A stretch of 64,000 nucleotides of DNA from RPQJ01 sp963698735. GTDB taxonomy: Bacteria > Pseudomonadota > Gammaproteobacteria > Steroidobacterales > Steroidobacteraceae. Below are positions 9,436-18,832 of this stretch, piece by piece (position 1 is the stretch's first letter; every line of letters begins with the position of its first letter). The translations under genes were made by a program, and so were the position numbers. The notes beneath the pieces are model-generated. The model saw only the letters and a list, made by a program, of their open reading frames with translations. It was not told where the DNA came from and ran no database searches. The stretch covers positions 1 through 64,000 of the forward strand of contig CAVOSA010000024.1 of NCBI GenBank assembly GCA_963698735.1, given 5' to 3'.

Positions 9436-11180
9436 GCGAAGCCCGCATCACCTGGATCGGCGGACCGGTGCTCAGGGCCTGCGCGACCGGACCGTTCAGC
9501 ATCTTCGAAGCCCTCGCCGTCGGCGAGCGGCGATTGCTCGGCGAAGTGATCCAGCTGCGTGGCGATGAACTCGTCGCCCAGGTGTACGAGGACACGACCG
9601 GGCTCGAACCGGGCATGCCCGTCGTCGGGCTGTCGCGGCCGCTGTCCGTGACGCTCGGTCCGAACCTGCTGGGCGGCATCTTCGACGGCCTGCTGCGACC
9701 GCTGTCGCACTCACCCGATTTCCAGATCCAGCCCGGCGCCGCCGTGCCCGTCGCCGCGCGGCATCGGCTCGAGTTCACGGTGCAGAGCGGCGACACACTG
9801 GGTGCGGGTGCGGTCTTCGCGATGACCGTGGCGCCGCGACCGCAGGCCCTGCTCGTGCCGCCCTGGGCCGGTGGCCGCGTCGAGTGGCTCGCGGAGCCGG
9901 GCGAGCACCGTGACGACGAAACGCTGGTGGTGCTGACGGACGACTCCGCGCGTCGACACGAACTCACGATGCAGCACGACTGGCCGGTGCGCCGGCCGCG
10001 GCCCGTGCGCGAAAGACTTGGCGCGGACGCGCCGATGATCACGGGACAGCGGATCCTCGACACGCTCTTCCCGGTGGCGCGCGGCGGCCGTGCGGCGTTG
10101 CCGGGCGGCTTCGGCACCGGCAAGACCGTGCTGCAGGAGGCGCTCGCCAAGTGGTGCGACGCTGACGTAATCGTGTACGTCGGGTGCGGCGAGCGCGGCA
10201 ACGAGATGGCGGAAGTGCTCGACGAGTTCCCGCGGCTCGAAGACCCCCGCACGGGCCGCCCGCTGGCGGAGCGCACCGTGATCATCGCCAACACGTCGAA
10301 CATGCCGGTCGCGGCGCGCGAGGCCAGCATCTACACCGCGATTACGGTCGCCGAATACTTCCGCGACCAGGGCTTGAACGTGGCGCTCATGGCCGACTCG
10401 ACCAGCCGCTGGGCCGAGGCCCTGCGCGAGGTGTCGGGCCGCCTCGGCGAGCTGCCGGGTGAAGCCGGTTACCCCGCGTACCTGAGTTCGCGGCTCGCCG
10501 AGTTCTACGAGCGCGCCGCGCGTGCGACGGCGCTTTGCGGACGCGAAGGCTCGGTCACGATCATCGGCGCGATCAGCCCGCCATCCGGCGACTTCTCGGA
10601 ACCCGTGACGCTGCACACCAAGCGCTACGTGCGCTGCTTCTGGGCGTTGGACCGCCAGCGCGCGCAGGCGCGCTTCTATCCGGCCATCCACCCGCTGCTG
10701 TCCTACGGCTCGGACGTGAACGAACTCGCGGACTGGTGGAAGCGCTCCGGCAATCCGGACTGGCTCGCACAGCGGCAGCGCGCGCTCGAGTTGCTCGAAG
10801 CACAGTCGCACCTGGAGCGCATGGCACGCATCGTCGGCCGCGACGCGCTGCCCGCGTCGCAACAGGCGCGACTGCTGTGCGCCGACCTGATCAACGAAGG
10901 CTTCCTGCGGCAGTCGTCGTTCTCGAAGGTCGACCGCTTCTGCTCGCCTGCGCGCCAGGTGGCGATGCTGTCGGTGCTGCTGCACTTCACGGACCGCGCC
11001 GACGCAGCCGTGGCGGCCGGCGTGCCGCCCGCGCGGCTGGCATCGCTGCCGTTGCTGCGGCAGCTGCAGCGCCTGGGCGAGGAGTTCGGCGAGGACGACC
11101 TGCTGCGGCTGCGCCAGTTGCCCCGCCAGATCGATTTCGAATTCGACCAGCTGCAGCCGGTGGCAAGCCATGCAGGCTGA
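9432..11180 (+). CDS. V/A-type ATPase catalytic subunit A
   Basis: Catalytic ATP-binding subunit, 582 residues. The P-loop is GGFGTGKT (residues 225-232), followed by a GCGERGNEM segment. The VMADSTSRW-like (here LMADSTSRWAEALREVSGRL) and SPPSGDFSEPVTL motifs are characteristic of V/A-type A subunits, and the non-homologous region that separates A from F-type beta is present between about residues 90 and 200. Starts at the ATG at 9432 overlapping E, and overlaps B by 11 bp. Length is normal for bacterial V-type A subunits. Confidence 0.96.
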   Translation: MSEARITWIGGPVLRACATGPFSIFEALAVGERRLLGEVIQLRGDELVAQVYEDTTGLEPGMPVVGLSRPLSVTLGPNLLGGIFDGLLRPLSHSPDFQIQPGAAVPVAARHRLEFTVQSGDTLGAGAVFAMTVAPRPQALLVPPWAGGRVEWLAEPGEHRDDETLVVLTDDSARRHELTMQHDWPVRRPRPVRERLGADAPMITGQRILDTLFPVARGGRAALPGGFGTGKTVLQEALAKWCDADVIVYVGCGERGNEMAEVLDEFPRLEDPRTGRPLAERTVIIANTSNMPVAAREASIYTAITVAEYFRDQGLNVALMADSTSRWAEALREVSGRLGELPGEAGYPAYLSSRLAEFYERAARATALCGREGSVTIIGAISPPSGDFSEPVTLHTKRYVRCFWALDRQRAQARFYPAIHPLLSYGSDVNELADWWKRSGNPDWLAQRQRALELLEAQSHLERMARIVGRDALPASQQARLLCADLINEGFLRQSSFSKVDRFCSPARQVAMLSVLLHFTDRADAAVAAGVPPARLASLPLLRQLQRLGEEFGEDDLLRLRQLPRQIDFEFDQLQPVASHAG

Positions 11181-12561
11181 CCTGCTGCTCGAGAATGCCG
11201 TCACGCGCATCGAAGGGCCGCTGCTCTTCGCGCGGCGCGAAGCCCGCGTCGGCTTGAACTCCGCCGTCGAGGTGCTGGCAGCCGATGCGCCGCCGCGGCT
11301 CGGCCGCGTGGCCGCGCTCGACGAGACCTCGATGGTGATCGAGGTGCTGGAGTCGACCTCGGGCCTCGGCCTGCGTGGAACCCGCATCCGCCTGCATCCG
11401 GAACCGCTGCTGTTCGGCGTCGGCCCGAACCTGCTCGGCCGCGTGTTCGACAGCGTCGGCCGCCCGCTTGACGGCGGACCGCCCGTCGCGGCCCGCTCGC
11501 GCCGGCGCATCGAAGGCCTCGCGATCAATCCCGCCTGGCGCGCATTGCCGCGCGACTTCATCGAGACCGGGATCACGACGATCGACCTGATGAACAGCCT
11601 GGTGCGCGGACAGAAGCTGCCGCTCTTCTCCGCCGGCGGCCTGCCGCACGACAGGATGGCGGCCGAAATCGCGCAGCGCGCGCGGTTGCGGGGCGCCGGG
11701 GGCGAGGAAAGCTTCGCCGTGGTCTTCGCCGGGATCGGCGTGCCGCACGACACGGCCGAGCAGTTCCGGCTCGCGATGGAGTCGAGCGGCGCGCTCGGCC
11801 ACACCGCGATGTTCCTCAACCTGGCCGACGAACCCGGCATGCAGCGGCTGCTCACACCGCGCTACGCCCTCACGGCGGCTGAATACCTCGCCTTCGAGGA
11901 AGGCCGCCACGTGCTCGTGATCCTCACGGACATGACCAACTACTGCGAGGCCCTGCGCGAGGTGTCGGCGAGCCACGGCGAGATTCCCGGCCGCAAGGGC
12001 TACCCGGGTTACATGTATTCCGACCTCGCCTCGCTGTATGAGCGGGCCGGCTGCATCCGCGGCCGGCCGGGCACGCTGACGCAACTGCCGATCCTGACGA
12101 TGCCGGGCGACGACATCGGCCACCCGATTCCCGACCTCACCGGCTACATCACCGAGGGCCAGATCGTGCTCGACCGTGAGCTGGACCGCCGCGGCGTGTA
12201 CCCGCCGGTGCGCGTGCTGCCGAGCCTGTCGCGCCTCATGGATGCAGGCATCGGCGAGGGCTTCACCGACCCGGACCACCCTGCCCTCGCGCATCAGCTG
12301 TTCGCCGCCTACGCCCGCGCGCTGCGCGTCCGCGTACTGGCAAGCGTGATGGGCGAACAGGGCCTGCCGGATTCGGACCGGCGTTTCCTCGCGTTCGGCG
12401 AGCGGTTCGAGCGCCAGCTCGTCAACCAGCAGGCCGCCCGAACACTGGAGGAAAGCCTGGCTGCGGGCTGGGCAGTGCTGAAGGGCCTGCCGCACGGCGA
12501 GCTCACGCGCCTCTCGAACGCGCAGATCGGGCGGCACCTGGGCGCAGACACGCATGCCTGA
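11170..12561 (+). CDS. V/A-type ATPase regulatory subunit B
   Basis: Non-catalytic nucleotide-binding subunit of 463 residues. As expected for B it lacks a P-loop; the equivalent position reads FSAGGLPHD. Conserved stretches include LGRVFDSVGRPLDGGP, ITTIDLMNSLVRGQKLP, a LTDMTNYCEALREVS helix and the C-terminal PSLSRLMDAGIG segment. Start codon overlaps the 3' end of subunit A and its 3' end overlaps subunit D by 8 bp. Confidence 0.96.
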   Translation: MQADLLLENAVTRIEGPLLFARREARVGLNSAVEVLAADAPPRLGRVAALDETSMVIEVLESTSGLGLRGTRIRLHPEPLLFGVGPNLLGRVFDSVGRPLDGGPPVAARSRRRIEGLAINPAWRALPRDFIETGITTIDLMNSLVRGQKLPLFSAGGLPHDRMAAEIAQRARLRGAGGEESFAVVFAGIGVPHDTAEQFRLAMESSGALGHTAMFLNLADEPGMQRLLTPRYALTAAEYLAFEEGRHVLVILTDMTNYCEALREVSASHGEIPGRKGYPGYMYSDLASLYERAGCIRGRPGTLTQLPILTMPGDDIGHPIPDLTGYITEGQIVLDRELDRRGVYPPVRVLPSLSRLMDAGIGEGFTDPDHPALAHQLFAAYARALRVRVLASVMGEQGLPDSDRRFLAFGERFERQLVNQQAARTLEESLAAGWAVLKGLPHGELTRLSNAQIGRHLGADTHA

Positions 12562-13171
12562 CTACGGCGAGGTGGCCGCGACGCGCGTTGCGCTGCTGGA
12601 ATTGCGCGACGAACGGCGGCTGGTGCAGGAAGGGTACGACCTGCTCGACGAAAAGCGCGTGCTGCTCGCGACGGAAATCCTGCGACAGTTGCGCGAACAC
12701 ACCGCGACGCAAGTGCTGCTCGATCAGCTCTGGCCAGCGGCCCGTGCAGCGCTGGCCGGCGCGGCGGAAGTCCACGGTTTCGAGGACCTGACCGTCGAAC
12801 CGCCGTGCCCGCTCGACGCAGCCCTGCTGCGCCAGGGCTGGCGGACGTTCCTCGGCCTGCGGCTGGGGGAAGCGGCGCTGGACGAGACCGCCTGCGTGCC
12901 CGCCACGCCACCCGTGCATGACTCGCCCGAGCTGAAACACTGCGCCGGGGCGTTCCGGCGCCTGACTGTCGAGCTGGTGGCGCAAGCGGCGCGGGCGTCC
13001 AACCTGCGGCGGCTGATCGAGGAATACCGGCGCACCGAGCGCCGCGCCCGCGCCCTGGAGAACGTGCTGCTGCCGGAAATCGACCGCTCGCTGCGGTTCA
13101 TCGAGGAACAACTCGACGCGGTGGACCAGGAAGAAGCCGTCCGCGTCCGCAACGCCGCCCGGGCGCACTGA
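12554..13171 (+). CDS. V/A-type ATPase subunit D (central rotor shaft)
   Basis: 205 residues forming two long helices around a small middle domain, as in the rotor axle of V/A-ATPases. LLDEKRVLLATEIL near the N-terminus and RRTERRARALENVLLPEI near the C-terminus are the usual conserved blocks. Last gene of the operon; the next gene starts 76 bp later with its own GGAGGG-like ribosome-binding site. Confidence 0.92.
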   Translation: MPDYGEVAATRVALLELRDERRLVQEGYDLLDEKRVLLATEILRQLREHTATQVLLDQLWPAARAALAGAAEVHGFEDLTVEPPCPLDAALLRQGWRTFLGLRLGEAALDETACVPATPPVHDSPELKHCAGAFRRLTVELVAQAARASNLRRLIEEYRRTERRARALENVLLPEIDRSLRFIEEQLDAVDQEEAVRVRNAARAH

Positions 13172-13247
13172 GCCCATCCGGCAGCTTTTGGGCTTGACCG
13201 CCGGGGCAGCGGGTCGCTAGCGTGCGGCCTACTTCGGGAGGGCATGC

Positions 13248-14219
13248 ATGATCAAGGAAGCCGTTTCTCCGCTCGAGCCTCGCTACGAGGAGCTCGCTGG
13301 CGATGGGTTCGGCCGCAAGGCGCGCCGTCTCTTCCTGGCCACGCGGCCCAAGTTCCTGACGGCCTCGGTGCTGCCGGTGCTGGTCGGCACCGCCTGGGGA
13401 GCCACGGTCGCGGGCGGCCTGGAGTTCGGGGTCGCCCTGCTCGCACTGGTTGCCACCGCGCTCGTCCACTGCGCGAGCAACGTCATCAACGACGTGGGCG
13501 ACGACATCACGGGCACCGATCGCGCGAACGTCGACTACATACATCCGTACACGGGCGGCTCGCGGTTCATCACCAACGGCATCATGTCCGTGCAGGAGAT
13601 GCACCGCTGGAGCTGGATCCTGATCGGCATGGCTGCGGTGCTCGGGCTCGTGCTCGCGCTGCTGAAGGGCCCGATCGTCATCGCGCTCGGGCTCGCGGGC
13701 ATCGCCATCGCCTGGCTCTATTCCGCGCCCGCAGTGCAGCTGAGCGGCAAGGGGGTCGGCGAGTTCTTCCTCATGATCGCCTTCGGCGTGCTGCCAGTCT
13801 GCGGCGCCGCCTGGTTGCAGAGCGGGGTGTTCGACCTCGGCAGCCTGCTGATCGCGCTCCCCGTCGGCATCTGGGTCATGCTGATCCTGTGGATCAACGA
13901 AGTGCCGGATCGCAAGGCCGACGCGGCCAACGGCAAGCGCACGCTCGTGGTGCGCCTCGGGCTCGACCGCGCACGGCTCGGGTATCGCCTGCTGCACGTC
14001 GCGGCGTTTGCGTCGATCGCGCTGCTGGTGGTCCGCGGCTTGCTGCCGTGGTGGGCCGCCGTCGGCGGCGTCGCGATTCTCCTCGGCGGCTTCAAGGCCG
14101 CCGCCGGAATCGGCGAGGACGTCAGCCGGGCCGCGCTCACCAAGAGCATCGAAATGACGATCGGGCTGCAGGCCGTGGGCTCGATCCTGCTGTTCGTCGC
14201 CTCCATCTTCGCGCGCTGA
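13248..14219 (+). CDS. UbiA-superfamily prenyltransferase, MenA-like
   Basis: Integral membrane aromatic prenyltransferase, 323 residues with about eight or nine hydrophobic segments. The two Asp-rich metal/diphosphate motifs are clear: NVINDVGDDITGTD (residues 78-91) and NEVPDRKADAANGKR (around residue 215). TGGSRFI between them is typical of 1,4-dihydroxy-2-naphthoate polyprenyltransferases, so menaquinone synthesis is the best guess. Menaquinone is the quinone generally used by MtrCAB-type pathways, which fits the neighbourhood, but no other men gene is in the window and the acceptor is not proven. Confidence 0.82.
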   Translation: MIKEAVSPLEPRYEELAGDGFGRKARRLFLATRPKFLTASVLPVLVGTAWGATVAGGLEFGVALLALVATALVHCASNVINDVGDDITGTDRANVDYIHPYTGGSRFITNGIMSVQEMHRWSWILIGMAAVLGLVLALLKGPIVIALGLAGIAIAWLYSAPAVQLSGKGVGEFFLMIAFGVLPVCGAAWLQSGVFDLGSLLIALPVGIWVMLILWINEVPDRKADAANGKRTLVVRLGLDRARLGYRLLHVAAFASIALLVVRGLLPWWAAVGGVAILLGGFKAAAGIGEDVSRAALTKSIEMTIGLQAVGSILLFVASIFAR

Positions 14220-14226
14220 CCGGGGA

Positions 14227-15663
14227 GTGCCCGCCGCCGGACCCGGCCCCCTGCAGCTCGTCTTCGGCGCGAGCGGCTACATCGGCAGCAATCTCGTGCC
14301 GCGCCTGCTCGCGGCTGGCAAGCGCGTGCGCGCCTCTGCCCGCAACGTCGAGGTGCTCGAAGGCCGCGGTTGGGAAGGCGTCGAATGCATCGGCGCCGAT
14401 GCGCTCGAGCCCGCGACTCTCGAGGCTGCCCTGCGTGGCGTGGACGTCGCCTATTACCTCGTGCATTCGATGGCCGCTGGCCGCGGCTTCGGTGCGCTGG
14501 ATCGCGATGCGGCGCGCAATTTCGGCCGTGCTGCGGCCGCTGCGGGCGTGCGCCGGATCGTCTATCTCGGCGGACTGATCCCGGCGCAGCCGCGGTCCGA
14601 GCATTTGCGCTCGCGGGCCGAAACCGGCGCGGTCCTGCGCGAGAGCGGCGTGCCCGTCACCGAACTGCGGGCGGGCATGATCATCGGGCCGGGCTCGGCT
14701 GCATACGAGGTGATCCGCGACCTCGTCAACCACCTGCCCGTCATGGTGACGCCGCGCTGGGTGAAGTCCGTTTCGACGCCGATCGCACTGGACGACCTGC
14801 TCGGGTACCTGGTGGCTGTGGCCGACATCGACGCGGCGGCCGGCAGGACGCTCGACGCTGGCGGGCCCGATACGGTGACCTACGAGGCGATCATGCGTTG
14901 TTACGCCCGGCAGTTCGGCCGCAACCCGGTGATCCTTTCGGTTCCGGTGCTCACGCCGCGGTTGTCGTCCTACTGGCTGCGACTGGTCACCACCGTGCCC
15001 GTCGGCATCGCGCAGGCGCTGGTCGAAGGCCTCGAACACGACTTCGTGGCGCACGACGAGGAATTGCAGCGGCTCGTGCCGCGCCAGCGACTTGGCCTCG
15101 AAGCCGCGATCCGCGCGGCCATCGACGCCGACCGGCAGCACGAGGTGGTCGCGCGCTGGGTCGAAGGCTCGATTGCCTGCCGCAATTTCCACCCCGAGTA
15201 CGCGTTCTATGCCAAGCGCGAAGGCGCGGCCGCCGCAGGCGCCGTGGACGCGGGCCGCGTGTTCGCAACCGTCTGTACCATCGGCGGCGAGGACGGCTGG
15301 TTCTACGCGAACGTGCTGTGGTGGATCCGGCGCGCGATCGACTGGCTGGTCGGTGGCCCGAGTTTCCGGCGCCCGCGCCGCCACCCGACCGAACTGCGCG
15401 TCGGCGACGTCGTCGATTCCTGGCGGGTCATCGCGCTCGAACCGGGACGGCGGCTCACGCTGCTGATGGAAATGAAGGCGCCTGGCGCGGGCGTGCTGGA
15501 GTTCGTGGTGCAGCCGCAGGGAACCGGCTCGAGCGTCACGGCCACGGCCTACTGGCATCCGGCCGGCGTGTGGGGACTCATCTACTGGTACTCGCTGGTC
15601 CCCGCGCACGCGTTCATCTTCCGCGGCCTGACGAGCGCGATCATCGAGCGGGCGAGCCGCTGA
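14227..15663 (+). CDS. NAD(P)-binding epimerase-like protein with C-terminal DUF2867
   Basis: 478 residues. An N-terminal Rossmann domain with LVFGASGYIGSNLVPRLL (GxxGxxG type), a YYLVHSM segment and RIVYLGGL belongs to the atypical short-chain dehydrogenases. The C-terminal ~150 residues, with a PGAGVLEF region and a YWHPAGVWGLIYWY segment, look like DUF2867. Proteins of this layout are annotated only as NAD-dependent epimerase/dehydratase or SDR with unknown substrate. GTG start at 14227, 7 bp after the prenyltransferase stop, suggesting co-transcription and perhaps a role on a quinone- or lipid-like substrate (inference). Confidence 0.78.
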   Translation: MPAAGPGPLQLVFGASGYIGSNLVPRLLAAGKRVRASARNVEVLEGRGWEGVECIGADALEPATLEAALRGVDVAYYLVHSMAAGRGFGALDRDAARNFGRAAAAAGVRRIVYLGGLIPAQPRSEHLRSRAETGAVLRESGVPVTELRAGMIIGPGSAAYEVIRDLVNHLPVMVTPRWVKSVSTPIALDDLLGYLVAVADIDAAAGRTLDAGGPDTVTYEAIMRCYARQFGRNPVILSVPVLTPRLSSYWLRLVTTVPVGIAQALVEGLEHDFVAHDEELQRLVPRQRLGLEAAIRAAIDADRQHEVVARWVEGSIACRNFHPEYAFYAKREGAAAAGAVDAGRVFATVCTIGGEDGWFYANVLWWIRRAIDWLVGGPSFRRPRRHPTELRVGDVVDSWRVIALEPGRRLTLLMEMKAPGAGVLEFVVQPQGTGSSVTATAYWHPAGVWGLIYWYSLVPAHAFIFRGLTSAIIERASR

Positions 15664-15670
15664 ATCGGCC

Positions 15671-15694
15671 TGCCGCCCCTGCGACGGGGCGGCA
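15671..15694. terminator. GC-rich hairpin between convergent genes
   Basis: TGCCGCCCC and GGGGCGGCA form a 9-bp stem in the 39-bp gap between the convergent DUF2867 gene and mtrB. There is no strong T-run on either side, so termination by this hairpin alone is uncertain. Confidence 0.5.
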
Positions 15695-15702
15695 ACCTTG
15701 GA

Positions 15703-17841
15703 TCACTCGGCTGCGGCCTCGGGTTTCGGCCCGCCGAACCGGTACCGCATCGACAGCGTCACGTAGTTCACGTCGTAGTTGTAGGGGTCGACGCCCATGC
15801 CGAGCACCGTCGGCATGCCGGCCGGATCCGACACGTACGACCAGTCGCGGGTCGACAGCGTCTCGTACCACCACGTCAGCATCAGGTCCGTGCGCTCGCT
15901 GTAGCCGTAGGTCACTCCCGCCTTGAACGAACTCAGTTCGCTCGTCACCGTCGGGAAGTTGCCGGCGCCCGCGCCGTTGATCTGCGTGTTCGAATCACCC
16001 GCGGCGTAGGTGTAGTCGAGTTCGACGCGGATCTTGTCGGTGAACCGGGCATTCATGCCCGCGCCGTAGGTCTCGAAGTCGTCCTGCAGCTTGCCCGTCC
16101 AGTCGACGGTCGTGAAGGTGCTGCTGCCCCTGGTCGTCGAGTCGATCTTCTCGCGGCCGAGCGTGGCGTACGCCGTGATCTTCTCGTTGACGGTCCAGTT
16201 CAGGTCGACGCCGTAACGGCGATCGAGGCCCGACACCAGGCCGAGATTCGACTGCAGGTAACTGTCGTCGCCATAGTGCACGCTCGCGCCAAGCGACAAT
16301 GGCAGCGTACCGACGGCGACGTTGGCGAGCAGTTCGCCGTAGGAGCGGTAGCGATACGCCTGGTTGTACTTGCGCATGAGCGGGTTCTGGCCGAACCCGG
16401 CGGCGACGCCCACGTCGTAGTTGTCCGGGTCGCGCTCTTCGACGCCGCCCTTCACCACGAAACCGAGGTAGCCGCTCGGACGGAACTGCGCGCGGCCCCA
16501 CCCGTCCAGCACTTCCTCGCTCGACACTTCGAGCGGCGACCCGGTGCGGTCGGTATTGCGGTACTCGCCACCGACACCGATCGTGAGGTCGTCATAGACG
16601 TCGAAGTCGGCCGTGCCGTTCAGGCGCGTGCGCTCATAGCCGTAAACGGCATTCACGCGGTCTTCCACGATCGGGAACAGGTCGGTGTGCACGATCGAGG
16701 TGAAATCGCCCTGCTTGCTGTCGTTGTCGCGCTCGTCGTACGCAGCCGACCCGCGCAGGCGCAGACGGTCCATCGGCCGCGCGCTGACCGTGAGATCCGC
16801 GCGCGTCACGCTGACGTCGCCGTCGAGGTTCGTGAACGGCAAGGCGTCGACCGCGATGTTCGGATTGATCGTGTAGGGATAGAAACCGGTGTCCTGTGAG
16901 CCCTGCCCCATGGCCGCGGACAGCGTGACTGCCGTGTTCCACGGCAACCCGTACCAGCCGAACGAAACGGCGAATTCGCTGTAGAGGTTGTCGGGCTCGA
17001 GCGCCATGCGCCCCTGGTCGCCGCCGGCAACGGCCGCGTTGAACGCATTGTCGAACTGGAAGCCCGCGGTCTTCGTGTCGTAGATCGACGCGTAATAGCC
17101 CAGCTGCGCGAACCAGTGCTTGCCCTGGTAGCGCACGTCTGCGGTGATGCGGTCGGTCGCGTCGTCGACCGGCCGCAGCATTTCGCTCGAAACGCTGCCG
17201 AACGAGCCGTAGCGCGGCCGCGTGCCGCTGCGCTCGTCGCGCTTGTAGTCGAGGCCGAACGTCCAGCTGTCGCCGAGGAGGTAGCGCCCGTTGGCGCCGT
17301 AGCGGTCACGGTCGTAGCCGACGTCGACGCTGCGCAGGCTCGAACTGAGCGCGGTCATGCCCGCCGTGCTGCCGGCGCGCACCCAGCCGCCGGGCAGCGA
17401 GAGATCGTCGCCGCCGATGCCGCTGAAGATCGTCTCGCCGGTGTCCGAGATGCGGTGCGGGATGCGGTCGTAGGTCAGCCCGAAATCGTAGCTGCCCTGC
17501 TTGCCGCCCCGGATCGCAGCCGCGCGCGAGTCGAGACCGAGGTCGAGCAACTCGTAGTCGAGGCGATAGCCGGATTCCTTGGCAACACCGCCCTCGGCAT
17601 TCGCGACGACGTACACGCCGTCCTCGTCGAGGCCGGTGTAGTCGCCGAACTTGGCGCTCGAATCATCGAGCCAGCCCGCGCCGAGTTCGGCTTCCGAGCG
17701 ATAGCCCTTGTCGAACGTGCACTTGCTGCAGGCCCAGGCGGACGTGTCGGGCGCCGCGGTTTCCTCGGCCGGCGTGGCGGAACTCGCCGCGAGCAGGACG
17801 GCGGCGACCGCGATCGAGAGTTTATGGCTGCGTTGTTCCAT
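15703..17841 (-). CDS. mtrB: MtrB/PioB-family outer-membrane beta-barrel of an electron conduit
   Basis: 712-residue outer-membrane porin that sheathes a periplasmic decaheme cytochrome so electrons can cross the outer membrane. A signal peptide of about 23 residues is followed by the CxxC motif WACSKCTF (Cys38, Cys41), a hallmark of MtrB homologues in metal reducers. The rest is beta-barrel-like with alternating polar and aromatic residues and a terminal strand ending RYRFGG. I chose the ATG at 17841 because it gives the signal peptide and lies 5 bp after the decaheme gene's stop; the frame itself is open to 17913. Last gene of the omc-mtrA-mtrB unit. Confidence 0.92.
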   Translation of the reverse strand: MEQRSHKLSIAVAAVLLAASSATPAEETAAPDTSAWACSKCTFDKGYRSEAELGAGWLDDSSAKFGDYTGLDEDGVYVVANAEGGVAKESGYRLDYELLDLGLDSRAAAIRGGKQGSYDFGLTYDRIPHRISDTGETIFSGIGGDDLSLPGGWVRAGSTAGMTALSSSLRSVDVGYDRDRYGANGRYLLGDSWTFGLDYKRDERSGTRPRYGSFGSVSSEMLRPVDDATDRITADVRYQGKHWFAQLGYYASIYDTKTAGFQFDNAFNAAVAGGDQGRMALEPDNLYSEFAVSFGWYGLPWNTAVTLSAAMGQGSQDTGFYPYTINPNIAVDALPFTNLDGDVSVTRADLTVSARPMDRLRLRGSAAYDERDNDSKQGDFTSIVHTDLFPIVEDRVNAVYGYERTRLNGTADFDVYDDLTIGVGGEYRNTDRTGSPLEVSSEEVLDGWGRAQFRPSGYLGFVVKGGVEERDPDNYDVGVAAGFGQNPLMRKYNQAYRYRSYGELLANVAVGTLPLSLGASVHYGDDSYLQSNLGLVSGLDRRYGVDLNWTVNEKITAYATLGREKIDSTTRGSSTFTTVDWTGKLQDDFETYGAGMNARFTDKIRVELDYTYAAGDSNTQINGAGAGNFPTVTSELSSFKAGVTYGYSERTDLMLTWWYETLSTRDWSYVSDPAGMPTVLGMGVDPYNYDVNYVTLSMRYRFGGPKPEAAAE

Positions 17842-17846
17842 GGCGG

Positions 17847-18800
17847 TCACCGTGTCAGCGACGAACCAGAGGGGTGGTTCGATCCGTGCACTTGCGAGTG
17901 GCAGTTCATGCAACTGCCCAGCCCCAGCGCGGTGGTCGGCGAGGCGTTACCCGGCAGGCCCGACGGCCCGTAAGCGAAACTCGGGTGACCCTGTTGCGAG
18001 TGGCACGACTGGCAGAGCAGCGGGGCGCGCATCTTGACCATGCCCGGGTTGCTGGAACCGTGCGGCGCGTGGCAGCTCGAGCAGTCTTCGGTGACCGGCT
18101 GGTGCTCCCACAGCATCGGGCCACGCTTCTCGGCATGGCATTCGTAACAGGTGTCGTTCACCGTCGCGCGCACCAGTTGCTTCTGCGCAGTGGTGCCGTG
18201 CGGCGCGTGGCAGTCGCTGCAGGCGAGCTTGCCCTGGCGCACCGGGTGCGCGTAGGCCTTGAGGAACTGGCTGCGCTCGGCGACGTGGCAGGTGTAGCAG
18301 ACGTCGGCCTGCGTAGCCTTGGTCAGGACTGCGTCCTTCGACTTGTGGCTGTCGTGACACGAGGCGCAAGAGACGTTGTTCACGTCGTGCGGCCCGACGT
18401 GCCAGGTCGCCGCGGCCGTCTGCTCGTGGCAGCCGAGGCACATCGCGTTCTGCACGCTGACGGGCGAATCGGCGTCACGCCCGAAGCGGATCATCGACGG
18501 GCGGGTCTCGCCCTTCTTGACGCGCTTGGCGTGGTTGCCGCCCGGGCCGTGGCAGGCCTCGCACTGCAAACCGCCCTTGCCGAACGGCGTCCGCGCGTCG
18601 TTCGGTTGCGCATGCGCGGTGTGGAAGACGTCGTTGACTTCCGGTCCCTCGTGGCAGCTCAGGCAGGTGTCTGCGCCTTTCGCGCTGTACGGAGCGCCTG
18701 CATTCGGCGCCTTCTCCGGCACCCCGGCGAACGCGAGCACAGGTCCCATGACCAGTCCAAGGAGCAGCAGTCCTCGCGGGAACGCTTGCGGTAACTTCAT
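17847..18800 (-). CDS. mtrA: DmsE/MtrA-family periplasmic decaheme c-type cytochrome
   Basis: 317 residues with a cleavable signal peptide (MKLPQAFPRG to about AFAG) and exactly ten CX2CH motifs: CLSCH, CEACH, CLGCH, CASCH, CYTCH, CSDCH, CYECH, CSSCH, CQSCH and CMNCH. Length and heme number match MtrA/DmsE, which forms the heme wire inside the MtrB barrel. The ATG at 18800 begins a clear signal peptide; sequence upstream in that frame is a shadow of the preceding gene. It sits directly between the outer-surface cytochrome gene and mtrB. Confidence 0.95.
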   Translation of the reverse strand: MKLPQAFPRGLLLLGLVMGPVLAFAGVPEKAPNAGAPYSAKGADTCLSCHEGPEVNDVFHTAHAQPNDARTPFGKGGLQCEACHGPGGNHAKRVKKGETRPSMIRFGRDADSPVSVQNAMCLGCHEQTAAATWHVGPHDVNNVSCASCHDSHKSKDAVLTKATQADVCYTCHVAERSQFLKAYAHPVRQGKLACSDCHAPHGTTAQKQLVRATVNDTCYECHAEKRGPMLWEHQPVTEDCSSCHAPHGSSNPGMVKMRAPLLCQSCHSQQGHPSFAYGPSGLPGNASPTTALGLGSCMNCHSQVHGSNHPSGSSLTR

Positions 18801-18832
18801 GTCGGTGCGTCCGTCTGTATTGGGGTTGCGCG

